A stretch of 64,000 nt of DNA from Streptomyces sp. NBC_00414 (lineage in GTDB: Bacteria > Actinomycetota > Actinomycetes > Streptomycetales > Streptomycetaceae): assembly GCF_036038375.1 (NCBI RefSeq), contig NZ_CP107935.1:5952001-6016000 (forward strand). Reading direction: 5' to 3'. The notes under the pieces are model-generated. The model had not been told where the DNA came from, searched no databases, and saw only the letters and a program-made list of their open reading frames with translations. Shown piece by piece: positions 55,025-63,926 of the stretch. Numbering within the stretch: position 1 is the stretch's first letter; every line of letters begins with the position of its first letter. Position numbers and translations under genes: made by a program.

Positions 55025-57889
55025 TCACAGGGCCCGTGACGCGTAGGCCCTGACGTCCGCGTCGGTGTCCGTCAAGGCGGTGGCGAGCGCCGAACGGGCG
55101 GCATCGGCCTCCGCGGTGGAGACCGCGGCGGACGCCGCCCCCGCGTGCCGCACGAGCGCCAGAACCGCCCCCTTCCGCACGTCCGCGTTCGGATCGCCCA
55201 GCGCCTCGGCGAGCGCAGGCACGGCGACCTCGGCATCCGCCGCGGACAGCGCGGTGGCGGCCCCGGCCCGGACCTGCCAGGCAGGGTCGGCGAAGGCACG
55301 GACCGCGCGTGAGGCCATCGGCGCGGAGCACCCCGTGCCGCCCAGCGAGGCGAAGGCGGCCCCACGGACCAGGGCGTCCGCGTCCTCGGTGAGCCGGTCG
55401 AGCGCGGCGAGGACCACATCGGCGCCGAGGCCGGTGGGAGCGGTGGCACCGGCCGCCGCAGGGACCGGGGCCGGGCTCACCGTCGCCAGCGCCTTGGCCA
55501 CGGTCACCCGGACCTCCCGGGAGGGGTCGGCCGCCGCGAGGGCGAGGGACTCGGCCGCGTCGACGGAGACCAGGGCCCGGACCGCCTCGATGCGGACGGA
55601 CGGTTCGGGGTCGTCCAGCGCGGGGGCGAAGAGACGGGCGTCGCCCAGCCGCAGGGCTCGCAGGACGTCGAGCGCGGCGGCGCGGACGACGGGGTCGGAC
55701 TGGGCGAGGGCCCGCGTGAGCGGGTCGCGCAGGGCCGGTTCGGGCGTGAGCGTCTCGACGAGTTCGCGCAGGGAGGCCGCGGCGGCGGCGCGCACGGCAC
55801 GGTCGGTGTCGGCGAGAGCGCCGGCCAGCGCCGGACCCGTACCGACGGGGGCGGTCTCGGTGAGGACGGCGACGGCAGCCCGTCGGACGGCGGGTTCGGG
55901 GTCGGCCAGGTAGGGCCGGACCGCGTCGAGGTGCGGCTCCTCCTCGGCGACGGCGAGGAGTTCGAGGAGCCGCGGTGAGGCGTCGGTGCCGGCGGGGACA
56001 TCGGAGTGGACGTCGGTGTCCGTGTCGGGCGCCGCGGTGCCGGACGCCGAGGTGGTGGTCGGCCCGGCGGCGACCGGGGCCGCGTCCCGGGCGCCCGCCG
56101 TGGCCACTCCCTCGGGATGCACCTCGCCGATGTGACGGGAGGATCCGCCGACGGGGGTGAAGCCGTCGACGGGGACGGCGTAGGGAGCGACGGGACGAGC
56201 AGTGAACTCCATCGAACCGGAGGGGGACTTGTGCAGGTCGAGGTGGTGGAACCAGGAGGAGTCGTCACGCGCGGGATGGTCCGTGCGGTCGTGGTAGAGA
56301 CCCCAGCGGGACTCCGTGCGGGCCAGCGAGGCACGGGCCGCCATCTCCGCGCAGTCGCGGATGAAGGTGACCTCGGCGCACCGCATCAGCTCGTGCGGAG
56401 TGCGCCCGCCCATCTCGGCGATGTCCGCGCGCATCCGCTCGAAGGACTCCAGGGCGAGCGACAGCCGGGCGCCGGACTTGGGAGGAGCCACGTAGTCGTT
56501 CACGAAGCGGCGGAGCTTGTACTCGACCTGGGGCTGCGGCGGCCCCTCGGGATTGCGCAGCGGACGGTAGATCAACTCGTGCGCCTCGCGCAGCTGGTCC
56601 GCCGGCAACTCGCCCTGGTGGGCGCGGTACTGGGCGGCGTCCGCCCCCGCGAGGTCCCCGAAGACGAACGCGCCGATCATGTAGTTGTGCGGGACGCACG
56701 CCAGGTCCCCGGCGGCGTACAGCCGCGGCACGGTCGTACGCGCCTGGTCGTCGACCCGTACGCCCGAGGCGGAGTGGCCGCCGCACAGGCCGATCTCGGA
56801 GATGTGCATCTCGACGTCGTGGGTGCGGTAGTCGTGGCCGCGCCCGGCGTGGAAGGTGCCGCGCGTGGGCCGCTCGGTGGAGTGCAGGATCGACTCGAGC
56901 GAGGCGATCGACTCCTCCGGGAGGTGACTGAGCTTCAGGTAGACGGGGCCCCGGTCCGAGGCGACCTCCGCGGCGAACTCCGCCATCATCTGCCCCGACC
57001 AGTAGTCGGAGTCGACGAAGCGCTCGCCGTGCCGGTTGACCTGGTAGCCGCCGAAGGGGTTGGCGACGTACGCGCAGGCGGGACCGTTGTAGTCCTTGAT
57101 CAGCGGGTTGATCTGGAAGCACTCGATACCGGTCAGCTCGGCACCGGCGTGGTAGGCCATGGCGTAGCCGTCACCGGCGTTCGTCGGGTTCTCGTACGTC
57201 CCGTAGAGGTAGCCGGAGGCGGGCAGGCCGAGGCGGCCACAGGCGCCGGTCGCCAGGATCACCGCGCCCGCGCGGACGGTGACGAACCGCCCCGTGCGGG
57301 TGTTGAAGCCCGCGGCGCCCACCGCGCGACCCCCGTCCGTCAGGACGCGCACCGGCATCACCCGGTTCTCGATCCGGATGCGTTCGCGCATCTCGCGCCG
57401 CCGCAACTGCCGGTAGAGGACCTTCTTCACGTCCTTGCCCTCGGGCATCGGCAGCACGTACGAGCCGGACCGGTGGACCTGGCGGACCGCGTACTCGCCG
57501 TACTCGTCCTTCTCGAACTTCACGCCGTACGACTCCAGCCGCTGGACCATCGCGAAGCCGCGGGTGGCGGTCTGGCGGACGGTGGACTGGTCGACGATGC
57601 CGTCGTTGGCGCGGGTGATCTCGGCGACGTAGTCGTCGGGTTCGGCGCGGCCGGGGATGACCGCGTTGTTGACGCCGTCCATACCCATGGCGAGCGCGCC
57701 GGAGTGCCGTACGTGCGCCTTCTCGAGGAGCAGCACGTCTGCGCCGTGCTCGGCGGCGGTCAGCGCGGCCATCGTGCCGGCCGTGCCGCCGCCGATGACG
57801 AGGACGTCGCAGGAGAGTTCCTCGGCGTCACCGAGAGCGGGGATCTCCAGGAGGGCGCCACGCGTGTCGCGGGTGTCCGGGGTGTCCAC
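55025..57889 (-). CDS. AprA-like FAD flavoprotein with C-terminal HEAT repeats
   Basis: 954 residues from GTG 57889, with GAAAGG 7 bases upstream; GTG 57904, which overlaps the preceding stop, is the alternative. FAD Rossmann motif VLVIGGGTAGTMAA (29-42), then HVRHSGALAMGMDGVNN, resembling the RSGAVAQG region of APS reductase AprA; fumarate-reductase-family core to about residue 560. From about 640 there are short HEAT/PBS-lyase-like repeats (LADPEPAVRRAAVAVLTE, DPNADVRKGAVLALVRH). HEAT fusion is unusual for this family. The paired ferredoxin points to a two-subunit oxidoreductase; the substrate is unknown, with a sulfur compound likely from the context. Confidence 0.8.
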   Translation of the reverse strand: MDTPDTRDTRGALLEIPALGDAEELSCDVLVIGGGTAGTMAALTAAEHGADVLLLEKAHVRHSGALAMGMDGVNNAVIPGRAEPDDYVAEITRANDGIVDQSTVRQTATRGFAMVQRLESYGVKFEKDEYGEYAVRQVHRSGSYVLPMPEGKDVKKVLYRQLRRREMRERIRIENRVMPVRVLTDGGRAVGAAGFNTRTGRFVTVRAGAVILATGACGRLGLPASGYLYGTYENPTNAGDGYAMAYHAGAELTGIECFQINPLIKDYNGPACAYVANPFGGYQVNRHGERFVDSDYWSGQMMAEFAAEVASDRGPVYLKLSHLPEESIASLESILHSTERPTRGTFHAGRGHDYRTHDVEMHISEIGLCGGHSASGVRVDDQARTTVPRLYAAGDLACVPHNYMIGAFVFGDLAGADAAQYRAHQGELPADQLREAHELIYRPLRNPEGPPQPQVEYKLRRFVNDYVAPPKSGARLSLALESFERMRADIAEMGGRTPHELMRCAEVTFIRDCAEMAARASLARTESRWGLYHDRTDHPARDDSSWFHHLDLHKSPSGSMEFTARPVAPYAVPVDGFTPVGGSSRHIGEVHPEGVATAGARDAAPVAAGPTTTSASGTAAPDTDTDVHSDVPAGTDASPRLLELLAVAEEEPHLDAVRPYLADPEPAVRRAAVAVLTETAPVGTGPALAGALADTDRAVRAAAAASLRELVETLTPEPALRDPLTRALAQSDPVVRAAALDVLRALRLGDARLFAPALDDPEPSVRIEAVRALVSVDAAESLALAAADPSREVRVTVAKALATVSPAPVPAAAGATAPTGLGADVVLAALDRLTEDADALVRGAAFASLGGTGCSAPMASRAVRAFADPAWQVRAGAATALSAADAEVAVPALAEALGDPNADVRKGAVLALVRHAGAASAAVSTAEADAARSALATALTDTDADVRAYASRAL

Positions 57890-57900
57890 CAGAGTGCCTT

Positions 57901-58698
57901 TCACGTACTGAGGGAGGTGAGGACTTCGCGCCGCAGGGCCACCCGCGCCGGGTCGTCGCGCGCCGTACGGTCGCGTGGACGCGGCACCTCGCGGACCGCG
58001 GTCAGCCGGCCGGATCCCAGGAGCGCCACGCGGTCGCCGAGGAACAGGGCCTCGTCCACGTCGTGGGTGACGAAGACGACGGTCGCGCCCGTGCCGTGCA
58101 GCACCTCCACCAGCAGGTCCTGCATGCCGGCGCGGGTCTGGGCGTCGAGGGCGCCGAACGGCTCGTCCATCAGGACGGCGCGCGGACGGGGGGCGAGCGC
58201 CCGGGCCAGTTGCGCGCGCTGGCGCTGGCCCCCGGAGACACGGTGCGGCAACTGCCCCGCCCGGTCGGCGAGTCCGACCCGGTCGAGCCAGGACCCGGCC
58301 TGCCTCCTGCGTTCGCCGCGCGGCACGCCCTGGATGGCCAGCGGGAGTTCGACGTTGGCCCGCAGGGTGCGCCAGGGGAGCAGGGCGTCCTCCTGGAAGA
58401 CCAGCGCGCGGGTGGCCGCCGGTCCTTCGATCCGGTGCCCGTCCTGCTCCAGCGTCCCGGCGAGGGTGGGCAGCAGTCCGGCCAGGGTGCGCAGCAGCGT
58501 CGACTTGCCGCAGCCCGAGGAGCCGACGACGGTGAGGATCTCGCCCGGGGCGACGTCCAGGTCGACGGCGGTGAGGGCGGTGGAGTCGGGACGGCCGAGG
58601 GTGGCCGAGCGGAGGGTGAGCCGGGTGCCGCGTACCGGCGCGGGATCCTCCGCCGGGGCCGGGACGGCGGAGGTTCGGGTCTCAGACGAGGTGCTCAT
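57901..58698 (-). CDS. ABC transporter ATP-binding protein (SsuB/TauB/NrtD-like)
   Basis: 265 residues from ATG 58698, with AAGGAGG upstream. Walker A GSSGCGKSTLLR, signature VSGGQRQRAQLARAL and Walker B RAVLMDEPFGALD. It energises the importer encoded next to it. Family members import sulfonates, taurine, nitrate or pyrimidine precursors. Overlaps the permease gene by 17 bases. Confidence 0.93.
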   Translation of the reverse strand: MSTSSETRTSAVPAPAEDPAPVRGTRLTLRSATLGRPDSTALTAVDLDVAPGEILTVVGSSGCGKSTLLRTLAGLLPTLAGTLEQDGHRIEGPAATRALVFQEDALLPWRTLRANVELPLAIQGVPRGERRRQAGSWLDRVGLADRAGQLPHRVSGGQRQRAQLARALAPRPRAVLMDEPFGALDAQTRAGMQDLLVEVLHGTGATVVFVTHDVDEALFLGDRVALLGSGRLTAVREVPRPRDRTARDDPARVALRREVLTSLST

Positions 58699-59602
58699 CG
58701 CGTGCCTCCTTGCCGTTGCCGTTGCCGTGGGCGGCGGTGCGGGCGGTAGGGGAGACGCCCTCGGATACGGCCCCGGCCGGGGAGGCGGCCCTGGGCGTCC
58801 TGGCGCGTGCGCCGCCGGGAACGTACGACGTGCGGGGCAGCCAGCGGGTCAGCCGGCGGCCCAGGAGTTCCACGGCGGTGGAGGTGAGCCAGCCCAGGAC
58901 GCCGATCGTCACCATGCCGACGAAGACGCCCGGGTAGTCGACGACGGTGTAGTCCTGCCAGGTGCGGTAGCCGACGCCGTACTGGCCGGAGATCATCTCG
59001 GCGGAGATCACACAGATCCACGAGACGCCGATACCGACCGAGAGGCCGCCGAAGATGCCGGGCAGGGCGCCCGGCAGGACCACCGTGGCGAGGATCCGGC
59101 CGCGCCCGCCGCCCATGGTGCGGACCGCCTCCTCCCAGACGGGCGTCAGCGCGCGGACCGCGTGCCGGGTGGAGACCAGCACGGGGAAGAAGGCGGCCGT
59201 GCAGGTGATGAAGACGATGCCCTGTTCGTTGCTGGGGAACAGCAGGATCGCCACCGGGACGAGGGCGATCGCGGGGATCGGCCGGACCACTTCGAGGACC
59301 GGTCCGAGCAAATCCTCGGCGAGGCGGGAGCGGGCGACGGCCACGCCGGTGGCGATGCCCAGGACGGCGGCCAGGAGGAAACCGGTGAGGATCCGGGTGA
59401 GGCTGTCGGTGAGGTCCGTCCAGTAGTTGTCCCCGCCGAGCCGTTCACCGAAGGCGCGGGCCACGTCGGCCACGGTCGGGAACTGCGAGAACCGCAGCCA
59501 CAGGTCCACGTCCAGGCTGGTCAGCAGCTGCCAGGCGACCAGGGCGGTGGTGAGGGAGGCGGCGCGCAGGGCGTAGCGGGCCGCTCCGGTGCGCCCGCTC
59601 AC
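58682..59602 (-). CDS. ABC transporter permease (SsuC/TauC-like)
   Basis: 306 residues from GTG 59602. About six membrane helices and the EAA loop region (EEAVRTMGGGRGRILATVVLPGALP). The C-terminal about 50 residues are disordered (Ala/Gly/Asn rich), beyond the normal end of the family. GTG overlaps the stop of the substrate-binding gene by 4 bases. Confidence 0.9.
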   Translation of the reverse strand: MSGRTGAARYALRAASLTTALVAWQLLTSLDVDLWLRFSQFPTVADVARAFGERLGGDNYWTDLTDSLTRILTGFLLAAVLGIATGVAVARSRLAEDLLGPVLEVVRPIPAIALVPVAILLFPSNEQGIVFITCTAAFFPVLVSTRHAVRALTPVWEEAVRTMGGGRGRILATVVLPGALPGIFGGLSVGIGVSWICVISAEMISGQYGVGYRTWQDYTVVDYPGVFVGMVTIGVLGWLTSTAVELLGRRLTRWLPRTSYVPGGARARTPRAASPAGAVSEGVSPTARTAAHGNGNGKEARDEHLV

Positions 59603-61002
59603 GACGACTCCGGATCGGCCGCGGCGCGCGCCAGCGCTTCGGCGTACGGGAGCGTGCGCGCGCCCTCGTGTCCGGCGACGTACGCCCGTGCGCCGGACGC
59701 CGTGACGAACGGCAGCAGCGCGTCGCCGTCGGCCACCCACACGGCCTTGTCCGCGAACCAGAGGGTCCCGGTGGTGGTGTCGGGGACGTACGCGGCACGG
59801 ACGGAGCCCTTGTGTCCGGACACGTGACGCAGGAGAGAGGAGGGCGACTTGAAGGTACGGGTCCCGGTGGCGCCCTCGGTCCACACCTCGCCCGCGGCGG
59901 CCGGGGGAGCCGCGGTGAGCTGCTCGGCGTACGCGCTCGTGCCCAGCGCGCGCTTCACGTACCGGTCGTCGACGAAGGCGTCCACGTCGACGTCCCCGAC
60001 GAGCTTCGCGGACTTCAGGACGGAGACGTCCTTCTTCAGGGCGGAGATCAGCCGGGGCTTGAGCGCCAGGTCGAAGGTGGCGATGCCGTGCGCGCCGTTG
60101 TAGAGGTGGACGACCTCGGCGGGCAGCCCGGTCGCCTTCGCGACCTTCTCCGAAGCGGTCACCGGATGGTCGTGGAGGTAGTCCGTCGCCTCCGACTGCG
60201 CCCTGAGGAAGGCATCGAGGACGGCGGGGCGTTTCTTCGCGAAGTCCTGGCGGACGGTCACCCCGTGGAAGGTCGGCAGGTTCAGCTCGGCGCCGTCGTA
60301 GAGGGCCTTCGCCTTGCCCTGGAAGGCGAGCAGGCCCGGCCAGGCGACGAACTGGGAGAGCGCGTCCGCGCTGCCCGCCGAGAGCGCCGAAGCACCCACC
60401 GCGGGCTGCTGGTTGAGCTTCTCGATGTCGCCCTGCGGGTCGATCCCGGCGCGCTGCAGGGCCCGTACGAGGGTGCCGTCGGCCGCCGAGCCGATGCTCG
60501 TAGACACCTTCTTGCCGCGCAGGTCCTTCAGCGAGGCGAGCTTCGAGTCCGGCGCGGTGACGATGGTGTTGAGGCCGCCGCGCAGGTTGTAGCCGGTGAC
60601 GGAGACGAGGCGGGTGGGGCGGCCGAGCTGGGTGCCGCGGGCCGCGTTGATCAGCAGCGGGAAGTCGCCCATCGAACCGATGTCGATCTTCCCCGCGGTC
60701 ATCTGCGCGGTGATCGGGGCGCCGGTGGCGTAGTCCTGCCAGTTCACCTTGTAGGTCTTGCCGTCGCCCAGCGCGTTCAGTTGCTTCTCGAAGTAGCCGA
60801 GGGAGCGCAGGAGGGTGCCCGCCGTGACCGTGTTGATGGTCTTGGACTGATAGCCGACGGTGACGGCGACCGTGGAGCCGTCACCGGCCTCGGCGTCACC
60901 GCCGCAGCCGGCCAGCGGGAGCAGCAGGGCGACGGCGGTGACCGCGACCACCGGACGTTTCAGGGCCGGGCGTTTCGGGGCGGTGCGTTTCTTGGAGGTC
61001 AT
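59599..61002 (-). CDS. ABC substrate-binding lipoprotein fused to a NosL-like domain
   Basis: 467 residues. Lipobox PLAGC, then GGDAEAGD. Residues about 45-345 are a SsuA/TauA/NrtA-type substrate-binding fold (VTVGYQSKTINTVTAGTLL; KIDIGSMGDFPLL; KVSTSIGSAADGTLVRAL). From about residue 365 a second domain follows (TGTRTFKSPSSLLRHV; RAAYVPDTTTGTLWFADKAVWV; FVTASGARAYV), resembling the NosL fold of copper-binding accessory lipoproteins. The Met/Cys metal ligands of NosL are not obvious. No such fusion is standard in the family. Confidence 0.82.
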   Translation of the reverse strand: MTSKKRTAPKRPALKRPVVAVTAVALLLPLAGCGGDAEAGDGSTVAVTVGYQSKTINTVTAGTLLRSLGYFEKQLNALGDGKTYKVNWQDYATGAPITAQMTAGKIDIGSMGDFPLLINAARGTQLGRPTRLVSVTGYNLRGGLNTIVTAPDSKLASLKDLRGKKVSTSIGSAADGTLVRALQRAGIDPQGDIEKLNQQPAVGASALSAGSADALSQFVAWPGLLAFQGKAKALYDGAELNLPTFHGVTVRQDFAKKRPAVLDAFLRAQSEATDYLHDHPVTASEKVAKATGLPAEVVHLYNGAHGIATFDLALKPRLISALKKDVSVLKSAKLVGDVDVDAFVDDRYVKRALGTSAYAEQLTAAPPAAAGEVWTEGATGTRTFKSPSSLLRHVSGHKGSVRAAYVPDTTTGTLWFADKAVWVADGDALLPFVTASGARAYVAGHEGARTLPYAEALARAAADPESS

Positions 61003-61017
61003 GGGGGTTCGGGCCTC

Positions 61018-61245
61018 TCACCGGAGCAGATAGGGCATGTTGACCGTGACGGCTCCGGTGGGACAGCGGGCCGCGCACGGGCCGCAGTACCAGCACTCGT
61101 CGACGTGCATGTAGGCCTTGCCGTTGCTCTCGTCGATGGCGAGGGAGTCCAGCGGGCACATGTCCACACAGAGCGTGCAGCCGTCGATGCACTTCGACTC
61201 GTCGATGGTCACGGGCACGTCGGCCCGCTGGGGCGCCAAGGGCAT
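61018..61245 (-). CDS. two-cluster 4Fe-4S ferredoxin, AprB-like
   Basis: 75 residues from ATG 61245. Two motifs, CIDGCTLCVDMCP and CWYCGPCAARCP. The first has CxxxC where CxxC is common, as in AprB-type ferredoxins. Encoded 16 bases before the substrate-binding gene and in the same direction as the flavoprotein, so it is the likely electron partner of that flavoprotein. Confidence 0.88.
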   Translation of the reverse strand: MPLAPQRADVPVTIDESKCIDGCTLCVDMCPLDSLAIDESNGKAYMHVDECWYCGPCAARCPTGAVTVNMPYLLR

Positions 61246-61293
61246 GGCTGTCTCCAGGAAAGTCCCGCTGAAGCGGGCGAGGGGGCGGAGGAC

Positions 61294-62073
61294 TCAGAGC
61301 GAGCGGCGCAGCAGACCGCTCATCGTGATGCGGTCGCCGCGGAACCGGATGAACTCCAGGTCGACGGGGCGGCCGTCGGCGAGGTGCGTGAGACGTTCCA
61401 GCATCAGGACGGCCGAGCCGCGCGGAGCCTGCAGCACGGTCGCGGAGTGCGCGTCGGCGTTGACGGCCTCCAGGGTGATCTCGGCGTGGCCGAGCGGCTG
61501 TCCGGTGATGGCTTCCAGGAGGCGGAAGACGTCGGTGTTCTCCAGGTCGGCGCCGAGCAGCGCGGTGCCGAGGTCGAGCGGGATGTAGGTGAGGTCGAGG
61601 GAGAGCGGCAGGCCGTTCAGCCGTCGGAGCCGCTCGATGTAGAGGACGTCGGCGCCGACGGGCACCCGGAGCCGTTCGGCGACCGGGGCCGGTGCGGCGA
61701 CGGGGCCGGCCGAGCGGACCTCGTTGCTGACCCGGCCGTGTTCGCGCAGGGTCTCCGCGAGTCCCATCAGCCGGTCGAGCCCGTGCGGGTACTTCTCGGC
61801 GACGACGACCGTGCCGACACCGGGCAGCCGTGCCACCAGGCCCTCGGCCCGCAGCAGGTCGAGGGCCTGGCGCACGGTGTTGCGCGAGGTGCGGTAGTCG
61901 GCGCCGATGGCGGTCTCGTGCGGCAGCGTGCCGGTCGGGAAGCCGCCCGCCAGCACCTGGTGGCGCAGCAGGTCGGCGAGCTGCCTGGCCTGGTCCGCAC
62001 GCAGCCTGCGCCGGCGGGCGGCGACGGTGGTCGCGCCCTGGCCGGCGTGGTCTCGGATGCGTTCGGTGGGCAT
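61294..62073 (-). CDS. GntR-family transcriptional regulator (HutC/UTRA type)
   Basis: 259 residues from ATG 62073. Winged helix-turn-helix (about 25-90, LPHETAIGADYRTSRNTVRQALDLL) and a UTRA ligand domain (about 110-255). First gene of the reverse-strand operon, so it probably senses the imported compound. The upstream site lies in 62074-62493 but no clear palindrome was seen. Confidence 0.9.
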   Translation of the reverse strand: MPTERIRDHAGQGATTVAARRRRLRADQARQLADLLRHQVLAGGFPTGTLPHETAIGADYRTSRNTVRQALDLLRAEGLVARLPGVGTVVVAEKYPHGLDRLMGLAETLREHGRVSNEVRSAGPVAAPAPVAERLRVPVGADVLYIERLRRLNGLPLSLDLTYIPLDLGTALLGADLENTDVFRLLEAITGQPLGHAEITLEAVNADAHSATVLQAPRGSAVLMLERLTHLADGRPVDLEFIRFRGDRITMSGLLRRSL

Positions 62074-62493
62074 GCGACGGACCCTACCCAGGGGGTGTGG
62101 GGAGTGGTGTTGCCGGAGTGTTGCGCCACCGAGGGCTCCGACGGTTGGGTGGCTGAGCTGGGCTTTTGCCGGGGGCGCGGGAAGATCTGCCACTGCGGTC
62201 GGCTGTTTCGGCGGGGTGCGCCGGCTTGGCCGCCTCGGTGTGGTGCGGTGCGGTGTGGTGTGCCGGGGCCGGGTTTCGCCGGCGCGGGGTTGTTCGCCGG
62301 GTGTGGGGCGGTGGGGGCTTGTCGCGCAGTTCCCCGCGCCCCTGAAGGGCGCCCCTGGCGGGGCGGCCCACCCGGGGCGCCTTTCAACAATGGGCGCGCG
62401 CCCCGCTGCCCGCCCCGCTGCGCGCTTCGCTCGCGGCCTGCTACGCGTCCGGCTACGAGGCAGGTCCGTCACGCGGCTCGCTGCGCGCCCCCG
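62074..62493. other. intergenic region between fumarylacetoacetase and GntR genes
   Basis: 420 bases, G-rich. Contains the CGCGCAGTTCCCCGCGCCCCT element (62323-62343) and a hairpin at 62345-62384. No coding region with codon bias seen; ORFs are GC shadows. Confidence 0.55.
62345..62384 (-). terminator. candidate terminator hairpin downstream of fumarylacetoacetase
   Basis: AAGGGCGCCCC pairs with GGGGCGCCTTT (10 of 11 positions) around an 18-base loop, 110 bases past the stop of the fumarylacetoacetase gene on its strand. Confidence 0.45.
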
Positions 62494-63732
62494 TCACGCG
62501 CCCGGTGCGATGCGGCCCGTCACCTCTCCGAGGCCTACGCGTGTGCCGTCGGGGCCCGGGGCCCAGGCGGTCAGGGTCACGACGTCGCCGTCCTCCAGGA
62601 ACGTCCGCTTGCCGGAGGGGAGTTCGAGGGTGTCCCGGCCGTTCCAGGTCAGCTCCAGGAGCGAACCCCGTTCGCCGTCGGAGGCCCCGCTCACGGTGCC
62701 CGACCCGTACAGGTCGCCCGTGCGCAGCGAGGCCCCGTTCACGGTCATGTGGGCCAGCTGCTGGGCGGCCGTCCAGTACATCGTGGAGAACGGCGGCTCC
62801 GACACCACATGGCCGTTGACGGCGACCGAGATGCGCAGGTCGTAGCCGCCCGGTTCCTCCGGGGCGTCGTCCGAGGTGTCGTCCAGATAGGGCAGGAGGG
62901 GGTGCGTGCGCGTCGGAGGCGCGACCCGGGCGTCCTCCAGTGCGTCGAGGGGGGTGATCCAGGCCGACACCGACGTGGCGAAGGACTTGCCGAGGAAGGG
63001 GCCGAGGGGGACGTACTCCCAGGCCTGGAGATCGCGCGCGGACCAGTCGTTGAGGAGGCAGAGCCCGAAGACGTGGTCGCGGAAACCGCTCAGCGGCACC
63101 GGTGTGCCCATCGGGGAGGGCGTGCCGACGACGAAGCCGACCTCCGCCTCGATGTCCAGGCGGACGGACGGGCCGAAGACAGGCGCCGGGTCCGCGGGCG
63201 TCTTGCGCTGGCCCGAGGGGCGTACGACGTCGGTCCCGGAGACCACGACGGTGCCCGACCGGCCGTGGTAACCGATGGGCAGGTGCTTCCAGTTGGGGGT
63301 GAGGGAGTCCTCGGCGTCGGGGCGGAAGATCTGGCCGACGTTCCGGGCGTGGTTCTCGGAGGCGTAGAAGTCGACGTAGTCGGCGACCTCGAAGGGGAGG
63401 TGGAGGGTCACCTCGGAGAGCGGGTGCATGAGGGGCGCGACGGTCTCGCGGTGGGCGGGCACCGTCACCCACGCGGTGAGCGCCCGCCGCACGTCCGACC
63501 AGGCGGTGCGGCCGGCCGCGAGCAGCGGGTCGAGTGAGGGGCGGGCGAGCAGGGCGGCGTACGGGGAGCCGAGCTCCACCGCGGCGGCTCCCGCGTCGAG
63601 GACGTGGTCGCCCAGCCGGACGCCCACGCTCCGGTGCTCGGGGCCGCCCGGAGAGCCGTTCCGGGAGAAGACACCGTACGGAAGATTGTGCGGGCCGAAG
63701 GGATCGCCCTCGGGGACATCGAAGGGGGGCAT
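62494..63732 (-). CDS. fahA: fumarylacetoacetase
   Basis: 412 residues, ATG 63732, about the family's length. Last enzyme of tyrosine/phenylalanine degradation, splitting fumarylacetoacetate into fumarate and acetoacetate. Motifs: VDFYASENHARNVGQ with the metal Asp and catalytic His region, PNWKHLPIGYHGRSG, and EAEVGFVVG and NDWSARDLQAWE as metal and active-site segments. No other gene of the pathway is in this window. Confidence 0.95.
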   Translation of the reverse strand: MPPFDVPEGDPFGPHNLPYGVFSRNGSPGGPEHRSVGVRLGDHVLDAGAAAVELGSPYAALLARPSLDPLLAAGRTAWSDVRRALTAWVTVPAHRETVAPLMHPLSEVTLHLPFEVADYVDFYASENHARNVGQIFRPDAEDSLTPNWKHLPIGYHGRSGTVVVSGTDVVRPSGQRKTPADPAPVFGPSVRLDIEAEVGFVVGTPSPMGTPVPLSGFRDHVFGLCLLNDWSARDLQAWEYVPLGPFLGKSFATSVSAWITPLDALEDARVAPPTRTHPLLPYLDDTSDDAPEEPGGYDLRISVAVNGHVVSEPPFSTMYWTAAQQLAHMTVNGASLRTGDLYGSGTVSGASDGERGSLLELTWNGRDTLELPSGKRTFLEDGDVVTLTAWAPGPDGTRVGLGEVTGRIAPGA

Positions 63733-63926
63733 GGGGTGCTGCCTCGCTTTCCGTGTGGGTGGAGCACACGTTACGGGGAGGCGCGGTTCGGGGGCAGTGT
63801 CTAAAGAGTTCGCAATGTCCGATTAAGGGTGGGGTCGGAGTGGTTGATTCCGGCTTAGCTTCCTTCAGGGGGGCACGGACGGGGTGGGTCCGGGTCCAGG
63901 GATGTGTGGGACACGTGGGGGGACCC

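Noticed and set aside
56006..59827. Forward open frame of about 1270 codons
   Set aside because: It lies antisense to the flavoprotein, ATPase and permease genes, whose motifs are clear; the forward reading is Arg/Gly/Val-rich GC shadow.
59668..63537. Forward open frame of about 1290 codons
   Set aside because: Antisense to the substrate-binding, ferredoxin, GntR and fumarylacetoacetase genes; no recognisable domains.
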